From HGM04593 sp045588345 (lineage in GTDB: Bacteria > Bacteroidota > Bacteroidia > Bacteroidales > Bacteroidaceae), in contig JAZNDZ010000026.1 in assembly GCA_045588345.1 (NCBI GenBank), forward strand, positions 1 through 19,090: a stretch of DNA of 19,090 nucleotides. Direction: 5' to 3'. Positions 1 through 7,991 of this stretch are shown here, one piece after another. The translations under genes were made by a program, and so were the position numbers. Position 1 is the first letter of the stretch; each line of letters starts with the position of its first letter. The notes below the pieces were generated by a model, which saw nothing but the letters and a program-made list of their open reading frames with translations, searched no databases and was not told where the DNA came from.

Positions 1-13
1 AGAAATAAATAAG

Positions 14-763
14 ATGAAACTGCCAGGAATTTTTATTACGGTTAAAGGAAAAGAAGAGGTGTTGGCCTGTATTGATGCTTATATCTATAAATATAAAAAC
101 AAGCACGCAGTTAATGACCGTCAAGGTGTTGCAATATGCAAAGAATATTGTCATGATGCTATATCATTGGTAAACGAATGCTTTGCAGCAGAAATGTGGG
201 GACCTCAAAAGTGTATTAAACGCTTAATGGAATTTCAGAAAAATGATAATATTAATAATGTTACCCCCATATTGTTCAATGTGATTGATTTACTAATGGA
301 GCTTCGCAGAATTGTTGAGAATTCGGTTCTCATCAAAGACCTTCCTTCTTGTAAAGAGTTGACAAAGTTGTCATTTGAAGATGCTGTGTCTGCAGTCAAG
401 GATTTAACTAAATGCAAGTTCCTAAAAAATGTTGTTTCATTTGGATTGCTGATAAAGGACGGATGCGATAGTGTTAAGATTTCAAACGTTGAGGATTATT
501 ATATGGAGGAGATGAAGCAGTTGCAATTTGAACTCTCAGAGTTAGGTCGTGAAATGAGCCCTGTGGAGATTTTTCTGATGAAGAAGTATAAGGCAGAACT
601 TGCTTATTGCCATCAAGCGCGAATTAAAACAAATATAGGTATAGCCAAAGAGGTGTTAGGCTTGATTAAAGACACAGAAGAAGCAATTCGTGATTATGAA
701 GAGTCATATAAGCCATACGACAAACTTGTTGCAAACAATAATGTATTATCCAACTTGGGTTGA
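14..763 (+). CDS. Hypothetical protein, 249 aa
   Basis: I do not recognise this family. The product is a soluble, mainly helical, charged protein without signal peptide or membrane segment. A cysteine-containing stretch around residues 40-65 (ICKEYCHD ... CFAAEMWGP) is followed by a long helical middle part, and residues about 160-235 are rich in E, K and L, which could form a coiled coil (MEEMKQLQFELSELGREM). The start at 14 is the first ATG in frame; only 13 bases precede it, so a longer upstream start outside the window cannot be excluded. The base composition is AT-rich, closer to the accessory genes at 11-16 kb than to the housekeeping genes. A possible 33-aa ORF overlaps its 3' end in another frame. 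Function unknown. Confidence 0.7.
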   Translation: MKLPGIFITVKGKEEVLACIDAYIYKYKNKHAVNDRQGVAICKEYCHDAISLVNECFAAEMWGPQKCIKRLMEFQKNDNINNVTPILFNVIDLLMELRRIVENSVLIKDLPSCKELTKLSFEDAVSAVKDLTKCKFLKNVVSFGLLIKDGCDSVKISNVEDYYMEEMKQLQFELSELGREMSPVEIFLMKKYKAELAYCHQARIKTNIGIAKEVLGLIKDTEEAIRDYEESYKPYDKLVANNNVLSNLG

Positions 764-842
764 TGGGCTTTTTATTCAGGACATTCACAATGGATGCTTC
801 TACGTCGGCTATACTAATCATCCTCACACCTATCTGTTTTAA
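741..842 (+). CDS. Possible small ORF, 33 aa, overlapping the 249-aa gene
   Basis: An ATG at 741, in a different frame from the 249-aa gene, opens a 33-codon frame ending in TAA at 840-842. It overlaps the upstream gene by 23 bases. The peptide starts MYYPTWVDGLFIQDIHNG and continues CFYVGYTNHPHTYLF. Its richness in aromatic residues, G and D is more protein-like than a random AT-rich frame, and it runs through the segment just after the upstream stop. It could be a translationally coupled small protein or the frameshifted tail of the upstream gene. There is no clear ribosome binding site, and a competing frame (763-867, from the TGATG overlap) looks less protein-like. Tentative. Confidence 0.3.
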   Translation: MYYPTWVDGLFIQDIHNGCFYVGYTNHPHTYLF

Positions 843-885
843 CTTCATTGGTCATAGCCAATTATAAACTTCTGCTACTTTGCTG

Positions 886-1010
886 TCGCGTTAGTAGATG
901 TTAATGACGTGTAGAGATCCCTCGTCGCTGCGCTCTGTCGGGATGACAAGGAAGGGTACCGGAACTCCCTCCGCTTCGCTCGTCCCTCTTTTCAAAGAGG
1001 GACAGTTTTG
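886..1010. repeat. GC-rich dispersed-repeat-like intergenic segment
   Basis: Between the first gene and the fic promoter, the AT-rich sequence is broken by a GC-rich block made of short dyads: GTAGAGATCCCTCGTCG, CTGTCGGGATGACAAG, CCTCCGCTTCGCTCG and a hairpin at 982-1003. The phrase GGATGACAAG and its complement-like form CTTGT..TCATCC also occur in the 5751-6052 intergenic region, so this looks like a dispersed intergenic repeat family (REP-like) rather than coding sequence. The rest of 843-1141 shows nothing I can name. Confidence 0.45.
982..1010 (+). terminator. Hairpin with T-rich tail
   Basis: A perfect 10-bp stem, GTCCCTCTTT at 982-991 and AAAGAGGGAC at 994-1003, is followed by AGTTTTG. 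It could terminate plus-strand transcription from the genes at the left edge, but it also lies inside the repeat-like block, and the two-base loop is tight. Confidence 0.4.
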
Positions 1011-1141
1011 TCTTTGCGAAGGTCTTATGTGCTTTTAACTTTGTTGAATCTGCTTTCGCTCGCTTTGTGTGTAAGTGAACTTCCACACTCTCGCTTATTC
1101 GCAGATTTGTACTTATGTCTAAAAATGTTGAATTATGTACT

Positions 1142-1208
1142 ATTTCTTGCCGATATCGGCAAGAAATGCTATATTTGTGATGTTTTTTGATAAAATAACT
1201 TGCCGATA
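1142..1208 (+). promoter_or_regulatory. fic promoter with palindromic operator
   Basis: A perfect 26-bp palindrome occupies 1142-1167, centred on CGATATCG with arms ATTTCTTGC / GCAAGAAAT. Inside it, CTTG at 1146-1149 sits exactly 20 bases upstream of TATATTTG at 1170-1177, which matches the Bacteroidetes -33/-7 promoter pattern. A single half-site, CTTGCCGATA, recurs at 1199-1208, downstream of the expected transcription start and 10 bases before the fic ATG. A protein bound to the palindrome would cover the -33 box and spacer. The obvious candidate is the N-terminal HTH of the Fic protein itself (autoregulation); that part is inference. Confidence 0.75.
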
Positions 1209-1218
1209 GGTTTTATTT

Positions 1219-2106
1219 ATGGATTATATTTCGGTTACTGAATTTGCGAAGAGGTTTGGAGTTGCTGAGCGTACTGTGCGTAACTATTGTGCTCAAGGTA
1301 AGATTGCCGGGGCTGTACTTGTTGGCAAGACCTGGAGTGTGCCTGTGGATGCGCGGCTGCCAGAGCGCAGTGTGTGCCGGCGTAAGCCTATGCCGTTGCT
1401 CCTTGCTCTCAAGGAGCAGAAGGATGCCGGGTTGAAGGGGGGCATCTACCATCGCACGCAGATTGACTTAACATATAACTCTAACCGCATTGAGGGTAGC
1501 CGTCTTACTCACGAACAGACGCGCTTTATTTTTGAGACTAACACTGTTGGTGTTGAGGGTGAGGCCTTGCGTGTGGATGATATTATTGAGACTGCAAACC
1601 ATTTCCGTTGCATTGACCTTGTTATTGACAGGGCACAGGAGCGTTTGAGCGAGGGATTGATAAAAGAGTTGCATGCTTTGCTGAAACGTGGTACAAGCGA
1701 TAGCAGAAAAGCGTGGTTTGCGGTAGGGGAGTATAAACGCTTGCCCAATGAAGTGGGTGGCAACGACATAGTTGCTCCCGAGGATGTGCCATTGGCAATG
1801 AGGGCTTTGCTTAAGGAGTATAATGCAATAAAGCGCAAGTCGTTTGAGGATATTATTGATTTTCACCAGCGATTTGAAGCGATACATCCGTTTCAGGACG
1901 GGAATGGCCGTGTGGGGCGTCTTCTTATGTTCAAGGAGTGTCTTGCCAATGGCTTTGTGCCGTTTATAATCACTGATGAACTGAAGATTTTCTATTATCG
2001 TGGCTTGCAGCAGTGGAGCAGTGTGCGTGGGTATCTTTTGGATACTTGCCTCACAGCTCAGGATAATTACAAGGCATTGCTTGATTATTTCAAGATTATG
2101 TATTGA
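1219..2106 (+). CDS. Fic family AMPylase with N-terminal HTH
   Basis: Fic proteins usually transfer AMP (or another phosphate-containing group) from a nucleotide to a hydroxyl of a target protein. Residues 1-42 form a MerR/excisionase-like HTH (ISVTEFAKRFGVAERTVRNY, then IAGAVLVGKTWSVP). The segment SNRIEG at 88-93 fits the inhibitory helix motif (S/T)xxxE(G/N) of class II Fic proteins, with E92 as the inhibitory glutamate. The catalytic loop HPFQDGNGRVGR at 223-234 is the complete HPFx(D/E)GNGRxxR motif, so the enzyme should be active once relieved. Length 295 aa is normal. The ATG at 1219 places the HTH at the N terminus and lies just after the palindromic promoter. No separate antitoxin gene precedes it, consistent with an intramolecular inhibitor. 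Target unknown. Confidence 0.9.
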   Translation: MDYISVTEFAKRFGVAERTVRNYCAQGKIAGAVLVGKTWSVPVDARLPERSVCRRKPMPLLLALKEQKDAGLKGGIYHRTQIDLTYNSNRIEGSRLTHEQTRFIFETNTVGVEGEALRVDDIIETANHFRCIDLVIDRAQERLSEGLIKELHALLKRGTSDSRKAWFAVGEYKRLPNEVGGNDIVAPEDVPLAMRALLKEYNAIKRKSFEDIIDFHQRFEAIHPFQDGNGRVGRLLMFKECLANGFVPFIITDELKIFYYRGLQQWSSVRGYLLDTCLTAQDNYKALLDYFKIMY

Positions 2107-2142
2107 TTTCCCTCTACGTAGGGCACTTTCCGTTTTCCGCAT

Positions 2143-4341
2143 TCAGCTTATCAGGTCTACCAGCAGTTGCAGTTCTGTTTTGCTTATTCCGCGGTCAAGC
2201 AGTACTTCTTTGTCATTGAGAATGTGTTCTGCAACCTTTTCTGCGTTGCCGCAAAGTTCTTTTGCTTTGTTGTAGTATTCTACTGCCTGTTGGTTGTTGT
2301 GTGTTGCCCATTCTACGTGACCGGCGTTGAGGTAGTCTTCGTAGCCGGGAGTGGGAGCGCTTATGAGGCGCCGGTAGTAGGTGCGTGCCTGGCTGTCCTT
2401 CCCGGTGATGAATGAGCACCATGCTATGGCGCGAATTGCACGGCGCGAGTCGGGCCTCAGGTACTCTACCTTGTAGAATCGTGCGAATGCTTCATCATAT
2501 TGCTTCAGTGCGGCATGGCTCTCGCCTGTCTGCATGAGCAGGGATATGTTCTCGGGAGCTATTTCCTCGGCCATCAGATAGTAACTGAGTGCTTTCTCCG
2601 ATTCGCCTTGCAGGCGATAGCATTGTGCTATGTGTCGCAGGGTCCACAGTGTGTCGGGCTTCACGATGTCGGCTTTGGTGTAATAGTCTATGGCGGTGCT
2701 GTAATCGCAATCCTTCTGTGCGCAGAAACCCATTTCCTGGAAGAACTGCGCATCGCCCTGTCCGCTCTTCTCAAAGAGGCTGCCGGCTTTGAAGGCTTCG
2801 CTGTAGTACTCCTTCTCTACAAGGTAACGGAAGGTGCGCAGCATGGCTTCGTTGCTCTCTATTAGTGATGCGAGTGCTTTGCTCTGCAACAAGTTGAGAG
2901 ACATGTTGAATGGGTCGTTGAACTCATGACGGTAATTCGATACCTTGAAGAAACGGTAGAGGTCCTGTATGTACTGGTTGCTTTCTATCTCAGCACGCTT
3001 TTCGGTGGGCACCTCGGTTACGGTATCGGGCATTTGTTCGGCAGGGTCGCCCATGCCGGTCATTTGCTGCATCATTGCGTCGCGCTGCTCCTTGGGTACG
3101 CGCTCGAATGTGAGGCAGAAGGAGTATTTGTCGCTGTTGCAGAAGAACTGTGAGGCGCAGATAGCACCTATGATGCTTTTCTTGCCTGCCTCCTGTGGTA
3201 CAATCTGTGCAATGGCCGGAACGGCTGTGTCGAACGGGCGGAACCAGTTGCACATTTCGCTGAAGAAGGAGAAGTTCTTGAGTTGCGAGAAGGTGCTCAT
3301 GTAAACGTCTGCACCCTCAATCTGCCACTTGCTCATCTCTTCAATTTTGCCTTTGATTTCGTCTTCCTCAATCCACTTCTTCCATTCGGGGTTCTTGTCC
3401 TCGTCGTCCTCAATCTCCTTGAGTATGTCCATGCTCAGTTTGTTGCCCCTGAGGTTGGGGTTCTTCATCATGGCCGGGATAATCTCTTCTCGCATCTTGC
3501 GGTCAATCTTCTGTGTCTCGCGGCAGCGCAGCAACTGTATCTGTATTGTCTGCACACGGTGCATGATGACGGCATTCTCGCGTATTGTGTCAAGTGCGGC
3601 GGTTATTTCGGGATAGTGCTTTATTCGCTCCCGGTACATGAAGAGCACTATCGTCAAGCCAATTATGGCGCGGGTTGATAGCAGGCTGTTGTTGCTTGCT
3701 GCAATGTTGCACAGTGTGGTGGCCTTGAGCGGCTCGAAGCACTTTAGAGCACTTAGCATGACGGCACTCACAGCCACGGCGCGGTCAAAGATGTTTATAT
3801 CGTTGCCAGTGATTATTTCTGTGACTTTCTCGGCATCGCCCTTGCTCCAGCAATTGCTGCTCCACAATGCACCGAAGAACTGTGGCAACAACTGTTCGTG
3901 CTCCATTGCCAGTGTGGCATTGAGCGAGCGGCATTCCTGTGCCGGGAGGCTTTTGGCTACCTCCATGTTGGAGTGATTCTCCTTGAGTCTTGAATATATG
4001 CTGTCAATGCCTGACAGGCTCTTGTACTTGCGGCGCATCTGGCAGTATACCTTTGTGGAGTGTTCTGTGAGCCTGGCAACGGCTATCTGGTCGTTCAAAA
4101 CGTAGCACTTGCCTATGAGTTCACCATGCAGGCGCTCTCTATCAGGGTCGGGCATGCCCATGCGAAGGTATTCCAGCATGTATTTATATGCTGTCTGCAG
4201 TTCATTGTAACGGGTACGCAGTTCCCAGTCCTGCAGCGCCTCTATCTCCTCGCCCAAGATGTCAATGGCTCTCTTGAGTCTCTCTTCGCCAAGCGCACCA
4301 ATGACGCTCCTCTGAATTTCTGTGATACGTTTTTCGTCCAT
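2143..4341 (-). CDS. Tetratricopeptide repeat protein, 732 aa
   Basis: This is a large cytoplasmic-looking protein without signal peptide. Residues about 1-380 are a helical region with no motif I can name, including one hydrophobic helix (IIGLTIVLFMY), followed by an acidic stretch (EIEDDEDKNPEW). Residues about 500-700 carry several tandem TPR units, with typical spacing of A, Y, G and P: YSTAIDYYTKADIVKPD, EKALSYYLMAEEIAPEN, DEAFARFYKVEYLRPDS, QQAVEYYNKAKELC. TPRs form scaffolds for protein-protein contact, so a role in complex assembly is likely; a specific role cannot be given. The start is the ATG at 4341. The gene runs in the same direction as pgk, separated from it by a strong hairpin, and converges with fic with a gap of 36 bases. 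Confidence 0.8.
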   Translation of the reverse strand: MDEKRITEIQRSVIGALGEERLKRAIDILGEEIEALQDWELRTRYNELQTAYKYMLEYLRMGMPDPDRERLHGELIGKCYVLNDQIAVARLTEHSTKVYCQMRRKYKSLSGIDSIYSRLKENHSNMEVAKSLPAQECRSLNATLAMEHEQLLPQFFGALWSSNCWSKGDAEKVTEIITGNDINIFDRAVAVSAVMLSALKCFEPLKATTLCNIAASNNSLLSTRAIIGLTIVLFMYRERIKHYPEITAALDTIRENAVIMHRVQTIQIQLLRCRETQKIDRKMREEIIPAMMKNPNLRGNKLSMDILKEIEDDEDKNPEWKKWIEEDEIKGKIEEMSKWQIEGADVYMSTFSQLKNFSFFSEMCNWFRPFDTAVPAIAQIVPQEAGKKSIIGAICASQFFCNSDKYSFCLTFERVPKEQRDAMMQQMTGMGDPAEQMPDTVTEVPTEKRAEIESNQYIQDLYRFFKVSNYRHEFNDPFNMSLNLLQSKALASLIESNEAMLRTFRYLVEKEYYSEAFKAGSLFEKSGQGDAQFFQEMGFCAQKDCDYSTAIDYYTKADIVKPDTLWTLRHIAQCYRLQGESEKALSYYLMAEEIAPENISLLMQTGESHAALKQYDEAFARFYKVEYLRPDSRRAIRAIAWCSFITGKDSQARTYYRRLISAPTPGYEDYLNAGHVEWATHNNQQAVEYYNKAKELCGNAEKVAEHILNDKEVLLDRGISKTELQLLVDLIS

Positions 4342-4444
4342 AAATTATAGGTTGTTCTACTCCTCACCGCTTTGCTGCAGTTGCCTTTGGCGAATCTTGG
4401 CTGTGAGGCAGCTTTGTCGAAACTTTATTTCACTTTTCCGTTAT

Positions 4445-4480
4445 ATAATAAACAGCGCGGCCGGCCGCCCTGTTTATTAT
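4445..4480 (-). terminator. pgk terminator hairpin
   Basis: An 11-bp stem (ATAATAAACAG at 4445-4455, CTGTTTATTAT at 4470-4480) encloses a GC-only inner palindrome, GCGGCCGGCCGC at 4457-4468, with one mismatch between the two. It sits 20 bases after the pgk stop. On the minus strand the 3' arm ends in TTTATTATATAA. This is an unusually stable structure for such an AT-rich spacer. The remainder of 4342-4499 shows nothing else. Confidence 0.7.
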
Positions 4481-4499
4481 GAATTATTCGAGCGGGATA

Positions 4500-5750
4500 T
4501 TATTCGCCCTTGATTGCAGCAACGCCCGGGAGAACCTTGCCCTCTATAGCCTCGAGAAGGGCACCACCACCTGTTGAGATGTATGATACCTGGTCGGCCA
4601 TACCGAACTTGTTGATACATGCTACTGAGTCACCGCCGCCAATGAGTGAGAACGCACCGTTGGCAGTTGCCTTGCCGATAGCCTCAGCAATAGCACGTGA
4701 ACCGGCTGTGAAGTTGTCGAACTCGAACACGCCTGCAGGGCCATTCCAAAGAATTGTCTTTGCATCGACAATTGCAGCAGCGAATGCCTTCTGTGCCTCG
4801 GGGCCTGCATCAAGGCCTTCCCAACCTTCGGGGATTGCACCTGCCGGGCAAACCTGTGTGTTGGCATCGTTAGAGAAATCGTCGGCAGCAACGCAGTCTT
4901 TGGCGAGAACCAGGTTAACGCCCTTTGCCTTAGCCTGCTCCATGATGCTGATAGCGAGGTCGAGCTTGTCGTCCTCAACGATTGAACGGCCAATCTGTCC
5001 ACCCTGAGCCTTTGCGAATGTGTATGTCATACCGCCGCAGAGGATTAGGTTGTCAACTTTGTCCATGAGGTTCTCTATGATACCAATCTTTGTAGAAACC
5101 TTAGAACCGCCCATGATTGCTGTGAAAGGACGCTTGATGTCCTTGAGTATGTTGTCGACAGCCTGAACCTCTTTCTCCATCAAGTAGCCGAGCATCTTGT
5201 TGTCAGCGTCGAAGTAGTCGGCGATGACTGCTGTAGATGCGTGACGGCGGTGTGCTGTACCGAATGCGTCGTTGATGTAGCAGTCTGCATAAGAAGCGAG
5301 AGTCTTTGAGAACTCCTTCTGTGACTCCTTCATAGCCTTCTTTGCATCGTTGTATGCAGGGTCCTCCTTATCAATGCCTACAGGCTTGCCTTCCTCTTCG
5401 GGGTAGAAACGGAGGTTCTCAAGCATCAATACCTCTCCGGCCTTCAATGCCGCAGCTGCCTCGGCTGCCTTAGCGCAGTCGGGAGCGAACTGTACGGGTA
5501 CACCCAACTTCTCTGATACAGCGTCAACAATCTGGCTCAAAGAGTACTTTGCGTTTACCTTGCCCTTGGGCTTGCCCATGTGTGACATGATGATGAGAGC
5601 GCCACCGTCGGCCAAGACCTTCTTCAATGTGGGAAGAGCACCGCGGATACGTGTGTCGTCAGTAATCTTACCTTCTTCGTTCAAAGGTACGTTGAAGTCA
5701 ACGCGAACGATTGCCTTCTTGCCGGCAAACTTGAAATTGTCAATTGTCAT
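4500..5750 (-). CDS. pgk: Phosphoglycerate kinase
   Basis: Catalyses the reversible transfer of phosphate between 1,3-bisphosphoglycerate and ADP in glycolysis and gluconeogenesis, in the cytoplasm. The whole family pattern is present: VRVDFNVPLN near residue 20 (substrate loop), the SHMGKPKG segment near 57-64, the inter-domain region with IMGGSKVSTKI, and the C-terminal nucleotide-binding motifs NGPAGVFEFDNF and GGGDSVACINKFG, followed by STGGGALLEAIEGKVLPGV. At 416 aa it is full length. The ATG at 5750 gives the standard N terminus (MTIDNFKFAGKKAIVRVDFN). It appears monocistronic: a 302-base spacer precedes it and a strong hairpin follows. Confidence 0.98.
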   Translation of the reverse strand: MTIDNFKFAGKKAIVRVDFNVPLNEEGKITDDTRIRGALPTLKKVLADGGALIIMSHMGKPKGKVNAKYSLSQIVDAVSEKLGVPVQFAPDCAKAAEAAAALKAGEVLMLENLRFYPEEEGKPVGIDKEDPAYNDAKKAMKESQKEFSKTLASYADCYINDAFGTAHRRHASTAVIADYFDADNKMLGYLMEKEVQAVDNILKDIKRPFTAIMGGSKVSTKIGIIENLMDKVDNLILCGGMTYTFAKAQGGQIGRSIVEDDKLDLAISIMEQAKAKGVNLVLAKDCVAADDFSNDANTQVCPAGAIPEGWEGLDAGPEAQKAFAAAIVDAKTILWNGPAGVFEFDNFTAGSRAIAEAIGKATANGAFSLIGGGDSVACINKFGMADQVSYISTGGGALLEAIEGKVLPGVAAIKGE

Positions 5751-6052
5751 AGCTTAATTGATTTTATGTTAGTAATGGTTTTGTTAAATGCTTGTTTTGT
5801 TACAGTGCTGTTCTTGTCATTACGTGCGCTTTGTCATTCTGACGGAACGGAAGAATCTCTCTTTTCCTTTTTTAGATGCTTCGCTCCGCTCCGGCATGAC
5901 AAGTGCTTGTTGTCATCCTGACGGCTCTTTTTCTTTACATGTTGCGGATAATGACAATTCTGTACACTATTTCATTTTGCGAAGATAATGTTTTTTAAAT
6001 AAAAGAGGTAATAAATTCAAATAAAAATTCCTTAAGGAAAAATGAATTCTTG
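5751..6052. repeat. Intergenic spacer with REP-like repeats
   Basis: No gene is supported in this 302-base spacer. It contains TTGTCATTCTGACGG at 5831-5845 and the near-identical TTGTCATCCTGACGG at 5910-5924, with an inverted-sense CGGCATGACAAG between them (ending near 5902) and a GC-rich dyad GCTTCGCTCCGCTCCGGC. The same vocabulary (GGATGACAAG) appears at 886-1010, so I read this as a dispersed intergenic repeat. A small palindrome, TTCCTTAAGGAA at 6028-6039, followed on the minus strand by a T-rich run, may end the Nudix transcript. Confidence 0.45.
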
Positions 6053-6604
6053 TCATCTTTCTTTGTTGCTGAAATATTTGTATAGCGGAGCAACCATAAG
6101 TGCCTGACAAATTCCACCATTTTCGAGCAGTGTCCTCACTTCGCCTTCGCTCATCAGCAGCACCTCCAGTTCCTCGTTCTCGTCGAGCGACTGCTCTGCT
6201 GTCTTTTCAACTCCTACAGCCAGAAAACAGTGCGAAAGGTTGGTCATTGAACCGGGATTAGGCGACAGTTCCATCAGTTTGCTCCACTCGCCGCCGCTGT
6301 AGCCGGTTTCCTCAAGCAGTTCCCGTTTGGCAGTTTCCATGGGGTCTTCGCCTTTTTCCATTACACCGCATGGCAACTCGGTGCTGTACACGCCAAGTCC
6401 GTGACGGTATTGTCTTTCCATTACAAACTCGCCATCCTTTGTTATAGCAATGACATTTACCCAATCGGGGTATTCAAGGACATAGTATTCGTCCATGACC
6501 CTGCCGTCGGGCAGTTCAAGCCTGTCGCACCGTGCTGTGAGCCACGGGCGTTTTATAAGGTACTTGCTTTCAAGTACCTTCCACTTTTTGTTATCGTTGT
6601 TCAT
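6053..6604 (-). CDS. Nudix hydrolase, ADP-ribose pyrophosphatase-like
   Basis: Nudix enzymes cleave nucleoside diphosphates linked to another moiety. The Nudix box GX5EX7REUXEEXGU is complete: G80, E86, R94-E95, E98-E99, G101 (GVMEKGEDPMETAKRELLEETGY read in two parts). The surroundings (KDGEFVMERQYRHG before it, LSPNPGSMTNLSHCFLAVG after it) resemble the ADP-ribose pyrophosphatase (NudF) group, including the P-G-M-T stretch. The substrate is inferred from this resemblance, not proven. At 183 aa it has normal length. The ATG overlaps the end of nth by 4 bases (ATGA), so the two are very likely cotranscribed and translationally coupled, pairing a nucleotide-housecleaning enzyme with a DNA repair enzyme. 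Confidence 0.9.
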   Translation of the reverse strand: MNNDNKKWKVLESKYLIKRPWLTARCDRLELPDGRVMDEYYVLEYPDWVNVIAITKDGEFVMERQYRHGLGVYSTELPCGVMEKGEDPMETAKRELLEETGYSGGEWSKLMELSPNPGSMTNLSHCFLAVGVEKTAEQSLDENEELEVLLMSEGEVRTLLENGGICQALMVAPLYKYFSNKER

Positions 6605-7248
6605 TGTTTTTTAATTTTGTTGTACTCCTTGCACACATCGGTGAGGCCGCACTTATCGCATTTTGGGGCTCTTGCCGTGCACATGTAACGTCCATGGAGT
6701 ATTAGCCAATGGTGTGCCTTTGGGATTATGTCGGCAGGCAGATGCTTCATGAGTTCCATTTCCACACTGTAAGGAGTGGTGCAACGCTTGGGAACAAGCC
6801 CTATGCGGTGGCTCACACGGAACACATGCGTGTCAACGGCCATGGCGCTCTTGTCCCACACGACCGACAGTATTACGTTCGCTGTCTTGCGTCCCACACC
6901 CGGCAGGGTAATGAGTTCCTCCAGAGTGTCGGGTACCTCGCCGCCAAAGTCACTGCACAGTTTCTGCGCCATGCCCACAAGGTGCTTTGCCTTGTTGTTA
7001 GGGTACGATACGCTTTTTATGTAGTTGAATATCTCATCGGGGTGTGCCTGTGCCATTTCGTGCGCATCGGGGTAGCGGGCGATTAGGTCCGGGGTGACCA
7101 TGTTCACACGCTTGTCGGTGCATTGCGCCGATAGTATGACTGCTACAAGCAGGTCGAATGGGGTGGAGTAATCCAGTTCTGTCTCAGCAACCGGTATGGC
7201 AACTTCAAAGTATTCAATGGCTTTTTTGTATAGGTCGGCTTTTTTCAT
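6601..7248 (-). CDS. nth: Endonuclease III
   Basis: A DNA glycosylase with AP-lyase activity that removes oxidised pyrimidines in base excision repair. The helix-hairpin-helix LPGVGRKTA contains the catalytic lysine K121, and the following AVDTHVFR contains the catalytic aspartate D139. A C-terminal [4Fe-4S] ligand set C190-x6-C197-x2-C200-x5-C206 matches the family exactly. At 215 aa it has typical length. The N terminus (MKKADLYKKAIEYFEVAIP) fits the start at 7248. It is the first gene of a two-gene unit with the Nudix hydrolase, which starts inside its last codons. Confidence 0.97.
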   Translation of the reverse strand: MKKADLYKKAIEYFEVAIPVAETELDYSTPFDLLVAVILSAQCTDKRVNMVTPDLIARYPDAHEMAQAHPDEIFNYIKSVSYPNNKAKHLVGMAQKLCSDFGGEVPDTLEELITLPGVGRKTANVILSVVWDKSAMAVDTHVFRVSHRIGLVPKRCTTPYSVEMELMKHLPADIIPKAHHWLILHGRYMCTARAPKCDKCGLTDVCKEYNKIKKQ

Positions 7249-7358
7249 AGAGGTGTTTTGACGTGAAAACGGAGATGTAAAATCTCTATGCTTGCATAAC
7301 TTCTGCTACACACGTTGTTGAAAGCTGGATTTTACAGTTTTTACCTTTCACTTTTCAG

Positions 7359-7859
7359 TTATACTATAAATTCCCTTATCTCGCAGTTGCCGAAGAGGGT
7401 AACATCCCTGTGGGTCACACCCTTTATTTCGGCCTCCATAATGCGGCAGAAGAATCCGTGGCTGAAAGCAAGAATTTTCTTTCCCGGGTACTCGCGGCGC
7501 ACTTTGTCAAGAAACTTGTGCGCACGTTCCTTCATTGATTCCTCGCTCTCTACCGTCTCGTTGTATACAGCACCTTTGATGGGTGTGCCGGCAAGGTTGC
7601 CAAGGTCGCGCTCGCGCAGCAACGGTTCCTTTATAAAGGTGCATTCACGTCCCTCAAGGGCAATTTGGGCTGTGTCAAGGCAACGCTTGAGGTCACTGCA
7701 CAGCACAACATCAAAATCCAGTTCGGCAATGCGCGGGCGCAACGAATGTGCCTGTTCAATACCGAGTTCCGACAAGTGCCCTGGTGTCTGTCCTTGGAAA
7801 AGTCCTTTTGAGTTTTCTATTGTCTCGCCGTGGCGGGTCATATAAATTGTTGTAGCCAT
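7359..7859 (-). CDS. Histidine phosphatase family protein
   Basis: A phosphoglycerate mutase/phosphatase superfamily enzyme that uses a phosphohistidine intermediate. The N-terminal RHGE motif is at 9-12 (MTRHGET, nucleophile H10), with R59 in the CSDLKRC segment, the acid residue in LRERDLGNLAG near 83, and the second histidine in FSHG at 134. At 166 aa it is a compact broad-specificity phosphatase; the exact substrate is not evident. I chose the ATG at 7859, which is preceded by AGGAAGAAG, a good ribosome binding site, and leaves a normal N terminus (MATTIYMTRHG). The open frame extends upstream to 8000, but that would run through the divergent promoter region of the transporter gene. Confidence 0.92.
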   Translation of the reverse strand: MATTIYMTRHGETIENSKGLFQGQTPGHLSELGIEQAHSLRPRIAELDFDVVLCSDLKRCLDTAQIALEGRECTFIKEPLLRERDLGNLAGTPIKGAVYNETVESEESMKERAHKFLDKVRREYPGKKILAFSHGFFCRIMEAEIKGVTHRDVTLFGNCEIREFIV

Positions 7860-7966
7860 ATTCTTCTTCCTGGTTTGTTTGCATTCTATTCGCGAAGATA
7901 TAAAATTCTTTTCAATGAACGGAATTGTCGGTGAATAAGATTGTCCATAATGCATCACAGTAACGA

Positions 7967-7984
7967 TAAATTTGCTAATTTTGC
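7967..7984 (+). promoter_or_regulatory. Possible -7 elements upstream of the EamA gene
   Basis: Two overlapping-scale matches to TAnnTTTG, TAAATTTG at 7967-7974 and TAATTTTG at 7976-7983, lie just upstream of the ATG at 7992. Neither has a well-spaced TTTG -33 box, so the exact promoter is uncertain. Their position supports starting the transporter at 7992 rather than at the upstream ATG at 7941. Confidence 0.4.
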
Positions 7985-7991
7985 AGTATCT

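Noticed and set aside
901..1190. Two short open frames in the intergenic repeat region
   Set aside because: They are low-complexity translations of the GC-rich dyad block and overlap the fic promoter palindrome.
1468..2142. Long antisense open frame inside the fic gene
   Set aside because: The sense frame has an unambiguous Fic motif and HTH. The antisense frame is a by-product of codon use.
7941..7991. Upstream extension of the EamA transporter to ATG 7941
   Set aside because: The added 17 residues are polar, overlap TAnnTTTG promoter matches and are not needed for the first membrane helix.
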